Shown: piece after piece, positions 51,714 through 59,963 of the stretch | Layout: the number at the start of each line of letters is the position of its first letter | Position numbering within the stretch: the first letter of the stretch is position 1 | NCBI RefSeq assembly: GCF_002798405.1 | Contig: NZ_PGGV01000004.1 | Span: 186,001 to 250,000 of the forward strand | Direction of reading: 5' to 3' | Length of the DNA stretch: 64,000 nucleotides | Origin: Glycomyces xiaoerkulensis | Lineage (GTDB): Bacteria > Actinomycetota > Actinomycetes > Mycobacteriales > Micromonosporaceae | Notes under the pieces: generated by a model | The model's database searches: none | What the model was told of the DNA's origin: nothing | The model's input: the letters and a program-made list of their open reading frames with translations, nothing else | Translations under genes and position numbers: made by a program

Positions 51714-52136
51714 ATGCATCCCACCCACCCTGCGCCGCAGGCGCAGGAGATCACCGTCCGGCACCGGACCGTGGCCTCGGTCATGTTCATCGTCTGCGGC
51801 GCGCTGTTCCTGCTGCTCGGCGTCCTGGCGCTGACGGGAGACGGGCCGGCGGTGTGGCTCATTCTCGGTCCGGTGATTCTGGCCGCGGGCATCGTCTCGC
51901 GCTTCGTGCCGTTCATCCGCTTCCAGCCGGCTACGGCGACGCTGATCATGCACGGGCCGTTCGGCAACCGGGTCCGCACCTTCGGCGCGCCGAAGGGCGA
52001 GCGGCTGTACTTCGACGGCTCGAACATCATGCGGCTCAAGCCCGACGGCAAGCAGAAGCGGGTCGGTACCGGGTCCGGTGAGCCCGCCGACGTCCAGCGC
52101 CTCCAGCAGACCCTGCTGGGGATGCAGCAGCACTGA
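51714..52136 (+). CDS. small two-helix membrane protein
   Basis: 140-aa protein, not recognised. Two hydrophobic segments at about 22-40 and 47-63 (SVMFIVCGALFLLLGVLAL and WLILGPVILAAGIVSRF), then a soluble C-terminal part with LIMHGPFGNRVRTFGAPKGE. It ends the DUF4178/DUF350 operon, 43 bp after the spermidine-synthase-like gene, and is followed by a strong palindromic terminator. Confidence 0.7.
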   Translation: MHPTHPAPQAQEITVRHRTVASVMFIVCGALFLLLGVLALTGDGPAVWLILGPVILAAGIVSRFVPFIRFQPATATLIMHGPFGNRVRTFGAPKGERLYFDGSNIMRLKPDGKQKRVGTGSGEPADVQRLQQTLLGMQQH

Positions 52137-52139
52137 CGC

Positions 52140-52176
52140 GGTCCGGCCCGCGGACGGGCCGTCCGCGGGCCGGACC
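52140..52176. terminator. bidirectional terminator between convergent genes
   Basis: 37-nt palindrome with 18-nt arms (GGTCCGGCCCGCGGACGG and its complement) around one base. It lies between the convergent stops at 52136 and 52199. Confidence 0.8.
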
Positions 52177-52198
52177 TCCCGGGGAGGCGCCGGGGTCG

Positions 52199-53557
52199 TC
52201 AGTTCCAGTCGAGGTTCGCGCCTCCCGAGGCTATGACCCGCCGGTACCAGTCGGCGCTGCGCTTGGGGGTGCGCCGCTGGGAGTCGTAGTCGACGTGCAC
52301 CAGGCCGAACCGCTTGGAGTAGCCCTCGGCCCATTCGAAGTTGTCCAGCAGGGACCACACGAAGTACCCGCGCAGGTTCACGCCCTTCTCGATGGCCTCG
52401 CCCGCGGCGCGGAAGTAGCCGTCGAGGTATTCGATGCGGTCGGCGTCGTCGACCTCGCCGCCGGGGCCGACCGCGTCGTCGAAGCACGCCCCGCTCTCGG
52501 TGACGTACACCGGCAGGTCGGTGTAATCGGCGCTGAGCCGTTCCAGGACGCGGCGGAGGCTCGCGGGGTGGATCTCCCAGCCGAAGTCGGTCACCGGTCC
52601 CTCCGGCTCGAGCGCGCGGGTGCCCAGGTGCGGGTCGGATTCGTCGGCGGCGATGCGGAAGCGGTGGTAGTGGTTGACGCCGACGAAGTCGAGCGGGGCG
52701 GCGATGGTGTCCATGTCGCCCGGTTCGATCGCGTCGAAGGCGCCCGAGCCGCGGTAGTGCCAGCGCATGTCCTCGGGGTAGGCGCCCTTGAACAGCGGGT
52801 CGAGGAACATCCGGTTGCCGGCGCCGTCGGCCAGCATCGCGGCCGCCTGGTCTTCGGGCCGGTCGCTGGCCGGCTCGATGTCGGTGAGGATGACCGCGGT
52901 GCCGATCCGGGCCGACGGCCGCCGATCGCGGATGGCGGCGGCGGCGAGCCCGTGGGCGAGGTTGAGGTGGTGGACCGTGCGCAGGGCCTGGGTGAGGTCG
53001 CGCCGGCCGGGGGCGTGGACGCCTTCGTAGTGGCCGAGGAAGGCGATGCACCAGGCCTCGTTGATCGGGATCCAGTCCTCGGCCAGGTCGCCGAGGGCGG
53101 CGGCGGTGCGGGCGGCGTAGTCGGCGAACCGGTGGGCCGTCCGCCGCTCCGGCCAGCCGCCCTCGTCGTCGAGCACCTGCGGCAGGTCCCAGTGGTAGAG
53201 CGTCACCAGCGGGGTGATGCCGCGGGAGCGGAGGTCCCCGAGCAGCTCCCGGTAGAAGGCGACGGCCTCGGGGTTGAGTTCGCCGCGGCCGTCCGGTTGC
53301 AATCGGGCCCAGGAGACCGACATGCGGTAGGCGCGCAGGCCGAGCCGCTCGGCGAGGTCGAAGTCCTCCCGCCACCGGTGGTAGTGGTCGCATGCGACGG
53401 CGCCGGTGTCGCCGTCTCGGGTCCTGCCGGGCGCGGCGGCGAAGGTATCCCAGATGGACGGTCCGCGGCCGCCTTCGTCGGCGGCGCCCTCGATCTGGTA
53501 GGCGGCGGTGGAGGCGCCCCACAGGAAGTCCTCGGGGAACGGGCTGGCGTCGGTCAT
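52199..53557 (-). CDS. GH1 beta-glucosidase
   Basis: 452-aa cytoplasmic retaining glycosidase. The N-terminus FPEDFLWGASTAAYQIEGA is diagnostic. The acid/base Glu is in IPINEAW, where NEP is usual. The nucleophile Glu is in YVTESGACFDD, where TENG is usual. NFEWAEGYSKRFGLVHVDYD ends the barrel. No signal peptide, so it cleaves imported disaccharides such as cellobiose or laminaribiose. The ATG has a GAGGAG ribosome site. It is 26 bp downstream of the sugar-importer permease gene and in the same operon. Confidence 0.93.
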   Translation of the reverse strand: MTDASPFPEDFLWGASTAAYQIEGAADEGGRGPSIWDTFAAAPGRTRDGDTGAVACDHYHRWREDFDLAERLGLRAYRMSVSWARLQPDGRGELNPEAVAFYRELLGDLRSRGITPLVTLYHWDLPQVLDDEGGWPERRTAHRFADYAARTAAALGDLAEDWIPINEAWCIAFLGHYEGVHAPGRRDLTQALRTVHHLNLAHGLAAAAIRDRRPSARIGTAVILTDIEPASDRPEDQAAAMLADGAGNRMFLDPLFKGAYPEDMRWHYRGSGAFDAIEPGDMDTIAAPLDFVGVNHYHRFRIAADESDPHLGTRALEPEGPVTDFGWEIHPASLRRVLERLSADYTDLPVYVTESGACFDDAVGPGGEVDDADRIEYLDGYFRAAGEAIEKGVNLRGYFVWSLLDNFEWAEGYSKRFGLVHVDYDSQRRTPKRSADWYRRVIASGGANLDWN

Positions 53558-53583
53558 GTGCGTCTGCTCCTCGGTTGGGTGGT

Positions 53584-54687
53584 TCACTTGTCGACTCCGG
53601 TCACGACGATCCCCTGGACGAAGACCCGCTGCGCCGCGAGGAAGATCGCGACCGGCAGCACCAGCGCCAGGAGCGAGGCGGCCATGATCAGGTGGGGCTC
53701 GGTGTTGTAGACCCCGCTGAAGTAGCTCAGGCCCACCCCGATCGGGACGATGTCGCGGTTGCCGGCCAGGTACAGCAATGGTTCGAAGAAATCGTTCCAG
53801 GCGTAGAAGAAGTGGAACAGGCTGACCGCGGTCAGGGCCGGGATCGCCTGCGGGACGATCACCCGCGCGAAGGTCCGGATCGGTCCGGCCCCGTCGATGC
53901 GGGCGGCCTCCTCGAGTTCCTTGGGGATGGTCAGGAAGTACTGCCTGAGCAGGAACACGTTGAAAGCGTTGGCGAAGAAGTGCGGCACGATCAGCGGCAG
54001 GTAGGTGCCGATCCAGCCCATCTGCAGGAACACCGCGTACTTGGGGACGAGGGTCACCGCCGGCGGCAGCAGGATCGTGGCCATCAGGAGCCCGAACAGC
54101 GCCTTCCGGAACGGGAATCGGAACCTGGCGAAGCCGTAGGCGACGATCGCCGAGGACACGACGGTGGCGAACACGGTGGTCAGCGCGTAGAACAGGGTCC
54201 ATGCGGTCAGGCGCACGAAGTCGATGGTGCTCCAGGCTTCGGCGAAGTTGCCCCACTGCGGGTTGAAGCCGCGGACGGGGTCGAGGGTGCGCCAGCGGCC
54301 CTCCCATTCGATCGGTCCGGCACCGGGGTCGCCGGGGTCGATGAAGACGCTCGATTCGCGGCCGGGCTCGATCAGGGCCAGTTCGCGGACCTCGCCGCCG
54401 GGCATCGGCACGGCGTAGACCTCGTGCTCCTCGCCTTCGTACTCGAAGACCTCGGCCGAGACCGGGAGGATCGGCGAGTTCGGGTCGGAGACGCCGTCCT
54501 TGTCCTTCAGGGCGGTCACCATCCCGTACCCGAGCGGCATCAGGAACAGGCTCACCAGCAGGAATGCGCCCAGGGTGACGCCGCCGCCCCAGAGGATGCG
54601 CTTGCGGCGGCGCCGCATCCGGGCCTCTTCGTGGGTTCGGGCGGGCGTCTGGGCCGCCTCGGGGCGTTCGGGGGCTGCGACGGACAT
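53584..54687 (-). CDS. carbohydrate ABC transporter permease (MalG type)
   Basis: 367-aa inner-membrane permease. First helix at about 35-55, five more in the last 220 residues. The EAA loop that docks the ATPase is EEAARIDGAGPIRTFARVIV. An unusually long extracytoplasmic insert (about residues 58-150) lies between helices 1 and 2; it is Glu/Asp-rich. The ATG overlaps the TAA of the upstream permease gene by one base. The operon lacks an ATPase gene, so a shared MsiK-like ATPase elsewhere must drive it. Confidence 0.92.
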   Translation of the reverse strand: MSVAAPERPEAAQTPARTHEEARMRRRRKRILWGGGVTLGAFLLVSLFLMPLGYGMVTALKDKDGVSDPNSPILPVSAEVFEYEGEEHEVYAVPMPGGEVRELALIEPGRESSVFIDPGDPGAGPIEWEGRWRTLDPVRGFNPQWGNFAEAWSTIDFVRLTAWTLFYALTTVFATVVSSAIVAYGFARFRFPFRKALFGLLMATILLPPAVTLVPKYAVFLQMGWIGTYLPLIVPHFFANAFNVFLLRQYFLTIPKELEEAARIDGAGPIRTFARVIVPQAIPALTAVSLFHFFYAWNDFFEPLLYLAGNRDIVPIGVGLSYFSGVYNTEPHLIMAASLLALVLPVAIFLAAQRVFVQGIVVTGVDK

Positions 54688-55664
54688 TACCGCTCCGATC
54701 CGTAGTGGACCCAGAAGCGCGCGGTGCCGAACAGCACCGCGGTCAGGGCCGCGACGACGAGGAAGATGAACCAGGCCAGGGCGGCGCCGTAGCCCATGTT
54801 CCCGAAGACGAACGCCTGCTGGTAGAAGTGGATCAGCAGGAACCGGCTGCCGCCCTCGGGGTGGCCGGTGGCTCCGAACAGGACCCACGGCTGGACGAAG
54901 TACTGCATGATGAGCACGCTGCCGATGACCAGGTTGTAGAACATGACCGGCGACAGCAGCGGCAGGGTCACCGTCCGCAGGCGGCGCCACCAGCCGGCGC
55001 CGTCGATGGCCGCGGCCTCGTACAACTGCGTGGGGATGCCTTGGAGGCCGGCGAGGTTGATCATCATGGCGTTGCCGACGCCCCACAGGCCGATGAAGCT
55101 GAAGGCGAACAGGACCAGGACCGGGTTGTCGAACCAGCGGATGCCGCCCGCGCCGGTGGCCTGGACGCCGGTGAGGCCGATGATCTTGTTGAGCCAGCCG
55201 GTCTGCGGGTTGAGCACCTGCTGCCAGATCAGGATGCCGGCCACCAGCGGGATCATCGAGGGCGCGTAGAACAGCAGCCGGAAGAAGCCGACGCCCCGCA
55301 GGTGCGCGGAGTTGAGCAGCAGGGCCAGGCCGAGGGCGACGACCAGGCTCAGGGGCAGGAACAGGACCGTGAACCGGAGCGTCACCAGCAGCGACTGCCA
55401 GGTGTGCGGGTCGGACATGGCCCGTTCCCAGTTGCTCATCCCGACGAAGCTGGTCGCTTCGGGGTCGGTGAGCTGGAAGTCGAGCGTGGAGAACACGAGC
55501 GAGGCGAGCATCGGGATGAGCCAGAACAGGGCGAATCCGATGATCCACGGTGCGATGAAGGCGTAGCCCCAGCGGGCCTCGCGCCGCTCCATGGGGCTGG
55601 CGGGACGCTTGGGCGGGCGCTTGCCGCGCCGGGCCCGGCGAACCGCTGCGGTGAGGTCGGACAT
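54687..55664 (-). CDS. carbohydrate ABC transporter permease (MalF type)
   Basis: 325-aa permease with six hydrophobic segments. The EAA loop is YEAAAIDGAGWWRRLRTVTL. It pairs with the MalG-type permease encoded one base downstream. Ribosome site GGAGG-like just before the ATG. It lies 63 bp after the binding-protein gene, across a strong hairpin. Confidence 0.92.
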   Translation of the reverse strand: MSDLTAAVRRARRGKRPPKRPASPMERREARWGYAFIAPWIIGFALFWLIPMLASLVFSTLDFQLTDPEATSFVGMSNWERAMSDPHTWQSLLVTLRFTVLFLPLSLVVALGLALLLNSAHLRGVGFFRLLFYAPSMIPLVAGILIWQQVLNPQTGWLNKIIGLTGVQATGAGGIRWFDNPVLVLFAFSFIGLWGVGNAMMINLAGLQGIPTQLYEAAAIDGAGWWRRLRTVTLPLLSPVMFYNLVIGSVLIMQYFVQPWVLFGATGHPEGGSRFLLIHFYQQAFVFGNMGYGAALAWFIFLVVAALTAVLFGTARFWVHYGSER

Positions 55665-55683
55665 GGCTTCCTTTCGGAGGAGG

Positions 55684-55711
55684 CGCCGGGCGGGCGGGGA
55701 CCCGCCCGGCG
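55684..55711 (-). terminator. intercistronic hairpin between sugar-binding protein and permease genes
   Basis: Perfect 11-bp stem, CGCCGGGCGGG with CCCGCCCGGCG, and a 6-nt loop, 16 bp past the binding-protein stop. Likely partial terminator or mRNA stabiliser keeping binding protein in excess over permease. Confidence 0.7.
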
Positions 55712-55727
55712 GATCGAGCGGCGTCGG

Positions 55728-57155
55728 TCACGCGGCGTCGAAGACCGCCTGCAGGTCCTCGCGGAGCGCCTCCAGCTCGGCCTCGATGTCGAGGTCGTCC
55801 TCTTGGGAGAACCTGGTGCCGTACTCGCCGAGCACGGATTCGGCCTCCAGGAAGTTCGGCATGCCGCCCTCGTGGGAGGGGTTGTCGACGTGGGACATGC
55901 CCTCGACCACGACGTCCCAGTTGATGTCCTGGCCTTCGAAGTTCTCATCGCCGACGCGGTCGAAGTAGCCGTCCTGCAGGCTGATGCGGGCGGGCATCCC
56001 GCCGTAGGTCTGGGTCAGCTCCTCGGCGGCGTCGCCGATGAGGTGGGTGAGGACCTCGAAGGCCTCTTCGGGGTGCTCGGTGTCCTTGGTGATGGAGAAG
56101 GTGTCGGCGTGGAGCTTGGCGGTGACCTCGCCGCCGCTGGCCGGGACCGCGGCGGTGTCCCAGTCGCCTTCGAAGCCGCCCATGCAGCAGGTGGCGTACC
56201 ACAGGTGGGTGTAGCCGATGCCGAGGTTGCCGGATTCGAACCAGGAGCCGGCGCCCATCATGTCCGAGTCGCCGTAGGGGCCGTTCGGCATGAAGTGGTC
56301 CTCCCACATCCCGTCGTAGTACCACTGCTGGGCCTCGACCCAGGGTTCGGGGATCCGGGCGTCGCCGTCCTCGTCGACCAGGCTGCCGGCGCCGAAGAGG
56401 GTCGACTGGGCGCGGATGTCGGCGAAGATGTTGCCGAATCCGAACTGGACGATGTTGTCGGAGTCGAAGGCGGGGTCGGTGGCGTCGTTGCCTTCGGCGT
56501 CGACCGTGAGCCGCATGGCCAGGTCGGTCATCGTCTCGATGTTCCAGGGCCGCTCGGTGCCGTCGGCGTCGACGTAGGGGGCGCCGTACTCCTGCGGCGG
56601 GTAGGGCAGTCCGGCCTCGTCGAACAGGTCGAGGTTGACGTAGAGGAACGAGGGGAAGACCGCGAACGGCAGGCCGATCTGGCCTTCCTCCTCGATCTGG
56701 TAGAAGTCGACCAGCGCCGGGTCGAAGTCGGACAGGTCGTAGTCGTTCTGCTCGATGTGCGGGGTCAGGTCGAGCCAGGCGCCGGGGAAGGTGGAGCGTC
56801 CGCGGATGCCCATGGGGCCGACGATGTCCGGGGCGTCGCCGGTGGCGATCTGGGTGCTGAGGATGTCGGGCGCCTGATCGGCGTCGACGACCTCGAGCAC
56901 CAGCTCGATCTCGTCCTGGCTCGCGTTGAACTCCTCGACGACCTGTTCTTGGGCGGGGATGGTCGGGGCGTCCGACCCGGCCCCCATGCCGACGAACCAG
57001 CGGATCTCGACGGCGTCGGAAGCCGTCGAGGAGGCGCCCCCGCCGTCGAGGCAGGCCGCGGCGGCCAGCGCGGTGCAGGCACCGACGGCGACGGCCCCGG
57101 CGGTCCTGCGCAGCCGGGTGGTGCGCGGGGCGCGTGTGAGAGGTTTGGTCCTCAT
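55728..57155 (-). CDS. ABC sugar-binding lipoprotein
   Basis: 475-aa extracellular solute-binding protein of the family-1 type. The signal peptide ends in the lipobox-like ALAAAAC with Cys35 as the lipidation site. The mature start reads VEIRWFVGMGAG. QDGYFDRVGDENFEGQD and the C-terminal ALREDLQAVFDAA are typical of oligosaccharide-binding proteins. The start has an AGGAGT ribosome site. First gene of the importer/GH1 operon and divergent from the ROK regulator, with shared upstream operators. Confidence 0.92.
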   Translation of the reverse strand: MRTKPLTRAPRTTRLRRTAGAVAVGACTALAAAACLDGGGASSTASDAVEIRWFVGMGAGSDAPTIPAQEQVVEEFNASQDEIELVLEVVDADQAPDILSTQIATGDAPDIVGPMGIRGRSTFPGAWLDLTPHIEQNDYDLSDFDPALVDFYQIEEEGQIGLPFAVFPSFLYVNLDLFDEAGLPYPPQEYGAPYVDADGTERPWNIETMTDLAMRLTVDAEGNDATDPAFDSDNIVQFGFGNIFADIRAQSTLFGAGSLVDEDGDARIPEPWVEAQQWYYDGMWEDHFMPNGPYGDSDMMGAGSWFESGNLGIGYTHLWYATCCMGGFEGDWDTAAVPASGGEVTAKLHADTFSITKDTEHPEEAFEVLTHLIGDAAEELTQTYGGMPARISLQDGYFDRVGDENFEGQDINWDVVVEGMSHVDNPSHEGGMPNFLEAESVLGEYGTRFSQEDDLDIEAELEALREDLQAVFDAA

Positions 57156-57333
57156 AGGATACTCCTAGGTCCAGGCCGCCGCAGTCGGCGGCGGCTCGGG
57201 AGGGATATTTTGAAAGTTTCCTTTGTAGATTTGATGGGGTGATTGCGAAGCTCACAACCGCTGCCACCTGGGACGCCGCCGGATTCCGGTGCGCCCGGGG
57301 CGGCCGAGCGGTAAGCTTGTATCGCCGTACACG

Positions 57334-57359
57334 ACTTAAATGTAAGACTTAGATTAAGT
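57334..57359. promoter_or_regulatory. tandem palindromic operators between the ROK gene and the importer operon
   Basis: Two adjacent dyads: ACTTA-AATG-TAAG (57334-57346) and ACTTA-GAT-TAAGT (57347-57359). They lie in an AT-rich stretch of the divergent promoter region, about 75 bp before the ROK start codon. Likely binding sites of the ROK protein itself. Confidence 0.55.
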
Positions 57360-57434
57360 AATACGGATCGTGCCGTCAACCCCTCTCGACATAACGGCAT
57401 GGTCGCGGCCCCGGAACGACAGACTGGTGGAACG

Positions 57435-58625
57435 ATGGAACGGCCTCGGCACAAGACCACTCGAGACCTCAAGCTCGGCAACCGGATGCGGCTGCTGCGG
57501 ACGCTGTACTTCGACGGCCCGCTCACCCGCCGCGACCTGGCGCCCGCGACCGGCCTGAGCACGGCCTCCATCAGCAATGTGACCTCCGAGCTGCTCGCCG
57601 ACGGGCTCCTGCGCGAGGCCGGCAAGCTCGAATCCGAGGGCGGACGCCCGCAGGTGCTGCTCGAGGTCGACCCCGGCCACGCGCACGTGGTGGGCGTCGA
57701 CGTCGGCGAGACGCACGTGCAGGTGGAGCTGATGGACCTGCGCCTCGGTGTGCGGGCGGGCGCCCGGTACGCCGTGGCGCCGGGCCGGCACGATCCGGAC
57801 ACGGTCATCGAGTACATCGTGAGCGGGGTCCGCTCCGTCCTGGACGAATCGGACGGGACCCAGGTGCTGGGCGTGGGCGTGGGCATGCCGGGCATCGTCG
57901 AGTACGGCCCGGACGGGGTCATCCACGCCAAGACCTTCGGCTGGGACGAGGTCCCGCTGGGTCGGCTGCTGATGGAGCGGCTGGAGCCGCTGCCGGTGCA
58001 CGTCGACAACGGCGCGATGACGATGGGCCAGGCGGAGCTGTGGTTCGGCGCCGGCCGGGGGGCCGACAACGCGGTGATCGCCCTGATCGGCTCGGGCGTG
58101 GGCTCGTGCATCGTGACCGGCGGCGGCCTGTACCGGGGCTCGGCCAGCAGCGCGGGCGAGTGGGGCCACACCACGATGGAGGTGCGCGGGCGCCTGTGCC
58201 GGTGCGGCTGCCGCGGCTGCCTGGAGTCGTACGTGGGCGCCGAGGGCATGATCGAGCGCTACCGCGAGCGCGGCGGCCCCGCGCTGCCCGACGACGAGGA
58301 GGCGGCGCTGGAGTGCCTGCTGGAGGACGGCTCGGAGGCGGCGCGGTCGGTGCTCGCCGAGACCGTGGAGTACCTCGGGGCGGGCCTGGCCGACCTGCTG
58401 AACCTGTTCAATCCCGAGCTGATCGTGATCGGCGGCTGGGCGGGCCTGCGGCTGTCGCAGCGCTGGATGGACGACATCGCCGCGGCCGCGGGCTCCTACG
58501 CGCTGTCCCAGCCGTTCCAGCGCGCCCGCATCGTCCCCGGCAGGCTCGGCGCCGACGCCGTGGCCAAGGGCGGCGCGACCCTGGTGATCGAGCACTTCCT
58601 CGGCGGCGGGCGCCGAGCGGTATGA
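57435..58625 (+). CDS. ROK-family transcriptional repressor (NagC/XylR type)
   Basis: 396-aa regulator. The winged helix is at about 15-65 (LYFDGPLTRRDLAPATGLST, then ASISNVTSELLADGLL). The ROK domain follows, with GVDVGETHVQVELMD, GVGVGMPGIVEYGPDGVIHA and the zinc motif CRCGCRGCLES. I chose the ATG at 57435 (MERPRHKTTRDLKLG). It is divergent from the sugar importer/GH1 operon and probably represses it until the imported sugar or its phosphate binds. Confidence 0.9.
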   Translation: MERPRHKTTRDLKLGNRMRLLRTLYFDGPLTRRDLAPATGLSTASISNVTSELLADGLLREAGKLESEGGRPQVLLEVDPGHAHVVGVDVGETHVQVELMDLRLGVRAGARYAVAPGRHDPDTVIEYIVSGVRSVLDESDGTQVLGVGVGMPGIVEYGPDGVIHAKTFGWDEVPLGRLLMERLEPLPVHVDNGAMTMGQAELWFGAGRGADNAVIALIGSGVGSCIVTGGGLYRGSASSAGEWGHTTMEVRGRLCRCGCRGCLESYVGAEGMIERYRERGGPALPDDEEAALECLLEDGSEAARSVLAETVEYLGAGLADLLNLFNPELIVIGGWAGLRLSQRWMDDIAAAAGSYALSQPFQRARIVPGRLGADAVAKGGATLVIEHFLGGGRRAV

Positions 58626-58656
58626 GAGCGGTGCCGAGTGGCCGCAAGCGGGCCTC

Positions 58657-59688
58657 TCAGGCGGACCCGCGGACGATCAGCTCGGGGTCGAAGATGGACG
58701 AGGTCGGTTCGAGCGAGGGGTCGTCGATCCGCTCCAGCAGCAGGCGCACCATCTCGGCGGCCATGTCCTCCAGCGGCTGCCGGACGGTGGTGACCGGCGG
58801 GCGGCTGGTGCGGGACGGCGCGCTGTCGTCGAAGCCGACCACCGCCACGTCCTCGGGCACCCGGCGGCCGTGGTCGTGGAGGGCGTGGATCGCCCCTTGT
58901 GCCATCAGGTCGCTGCCGGCGAAGACGGCGTCGAGCTCCGGGTGGTCGGCCAGCAGGGCCGACATGGCGCGCTCGCCGCTGCGGTAGGTGAACCCGCCCT
59001 CGGCCGAGGGCACGTAGGCGCAGCCGCGGCGGGCCCATCCGTCGAGGTAGCCGGCGTGCCGCTCGCTCGCGGCCAGGACGTCGAGCGGCCCGGAGACCGC
59101 CGCCGGGCGGCGCCGCCCCAGCGAGGCCAGGTGCCCGGCGGCCAGGGCGCCGCCGTCGCGGTTGGCCAGGTCAACGTAGCTGACCGGGGCCGGCTGCGGC
59201 GGGCGCGCGAAGCGGACCGCCGGTTTCCCGGTGGCGGCGACCATCTCCGGGAGCCGGTCGACCGCGTGGACCGAGATCAGCAGGGCGCCGTCGGCGTTGC
59301 CCTGCTTGAGGTAGCCGGCGATCTCGGCCTCGTCCACTTCGGTCTCGGACAGCATCAGCGCCGGGTAGATGCCGCGCGGCCGGAGCGCGGCGATGATGCC
59401 GGAGAGCATGCGCCCGAAGAACGGGTCGGTGAACATCTCGGTGGCGAAGGGGTTCTCGCCCGAGCCCGCGCCCGCCACGACCACGCCGATCGTGTCGCTG
59501 CGGCGGGTGACCAGGGACCGCGCGGCCCGGTTGGGCACGTATCCGGTGGCGGCCACGGCCCGCCGCACCGCCTCCTGGATCTCGGGGTCGACATTGCGGG
59601 TCCGGTTGATCACCCGGGAGACGGTCGCACGCGATACGCCGGCGACGCGCGCGACGTCTTCCAAGGTGGGGGTGGGCTCTTCGCTCAT
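58657..59688 (-). CDS. LacI-family transcriptional regulator
   Basis: 343-aa repressor. The helix-turn-helix is at 8-28 (TLEDVARVAGVSRATVSRVI) and the hinge helix near 48-58 (VPNRAARSLV). The periplasmic-binding-like sensor domain follows (GVVVAGAGSGENPFATEMFT, FAGSDLMAQGAIHALHDHG, VVGFDDSAPSRTSRPPVTTV). Its own promoter has the -10 TATAAC only six bases before the ATG, so the mRNA is probably leaderless. Matching GAGAGCGCTC operators lie at this promoter and at the divergent glycosidase operon, so it controls both. Confidence 0.92.
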   Translation of the reverse strand: MSEEPTPTLEDVARVAGVSRATVSRVINRTRNVDPEIQEAVRRAVAATGYVPNRAARSLVTRRSDTIGVVVAGAGSGENPFATEMFTDPFFGRMLSGIIAALRPRGIYPALMLSETEVDEAEIAGYLKQGNADGALLISVHAVDRLPEMVAATGKPAVRFARPPQPAPVSYVDLANRDGGALAAGHLASLGRRRPAAVSGPLDVLAASERHAGYLDGWARRGCAYVPSAEGGFTYRSGERAMSALLADHPELDAVFAGSDLMAQGAIHALHDHGRRVPEDVAVVGFDDSAPSRTSRPPVTTVRQPLEDMAAEMVRLLLERIDDPSLEPTSSIFDPELIVRGSA

Positions 59689-59694
59689 GGGCCA

Positions 59695-59700
59695 GTTATA
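59695..59700 (-). promoter_or_regulatory. -10 box of the lacI-type gene, leaderless start
   Basis: TATAAC on the minus strand, six bases from the ATG at 59688. Transcription should begin at or next to the start codon. No ribosome site is present. Confidence 0.5.
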
Positions 59701-59709
59701 GCATGTTTT

Positions 59710-59723
59710 GGAGAGCGCTCACC
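59710..59723. promoter_or_regulatory. LacI-type operator at the regulator's own promoter
   Basis: GGAGAGCGCTCACC, one half matching the perfect operator at 59886 and the other half one base off. It lies just upstream of the -10 box, so binding would block transcription (autorepression). Confidence 0.65.
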
Positions 59724-59847
59724 GACGCCGAACCGCCGCCTCCGGATCCGGCTCGAGTGCGCCTCACACTGCGCGTGTTTTGTCCGACGCAGTACCGATT
59801 CTCGACCGCCTACGGCACCCGCCGGTCAGGTCGACATATCGAAGTTC

Positions 59848-59877
59848 TTGACAACCTGAAAATCCTCGCCGTACTAT
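59848..59877 (+). promoter_or_regulatory. promoter of the extracellular glycosidase operon
   Basis: TTGACA, an 18-bp spacer, then TACTAT. The expected start is near 59884, next to the operator, leaving a leader of about 80 nt. Confidence 0.6.
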
Positions 59878-59885
59878 GACCGCAT

Positions 59886-59903
59886 TGGGAGAGCGCTCTC
59901 CCA
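59886..59903. promoter_or_regulatory. perfect LacI-type operator
   Basis: TGGGAGAGCGCTCTCCCA, an 18-bp perfect palindrome overlapping the expected transcription start of the glycosidase operon. It resembles the CebR/CelR box TGGGAGCGCTCCCA with two extra central bases in each half. Confidence 0.8.
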
Positions 59904-59963
59904 TCTGATCCAGTCCGAATCACTCCGAATCCACCCCGGAAACGACCCTCACAGGAGTCTCTT

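Noticed and set aside
23690-59840. Shared word GACATATCGAA upstream of the orphan regulator (near 23690) and of the GH55-like gene (near 59832)
   Set aside because: A single 11-base match in two AT-rich promoter regions, at different distances from the promoters, is not enough to claim a common site.
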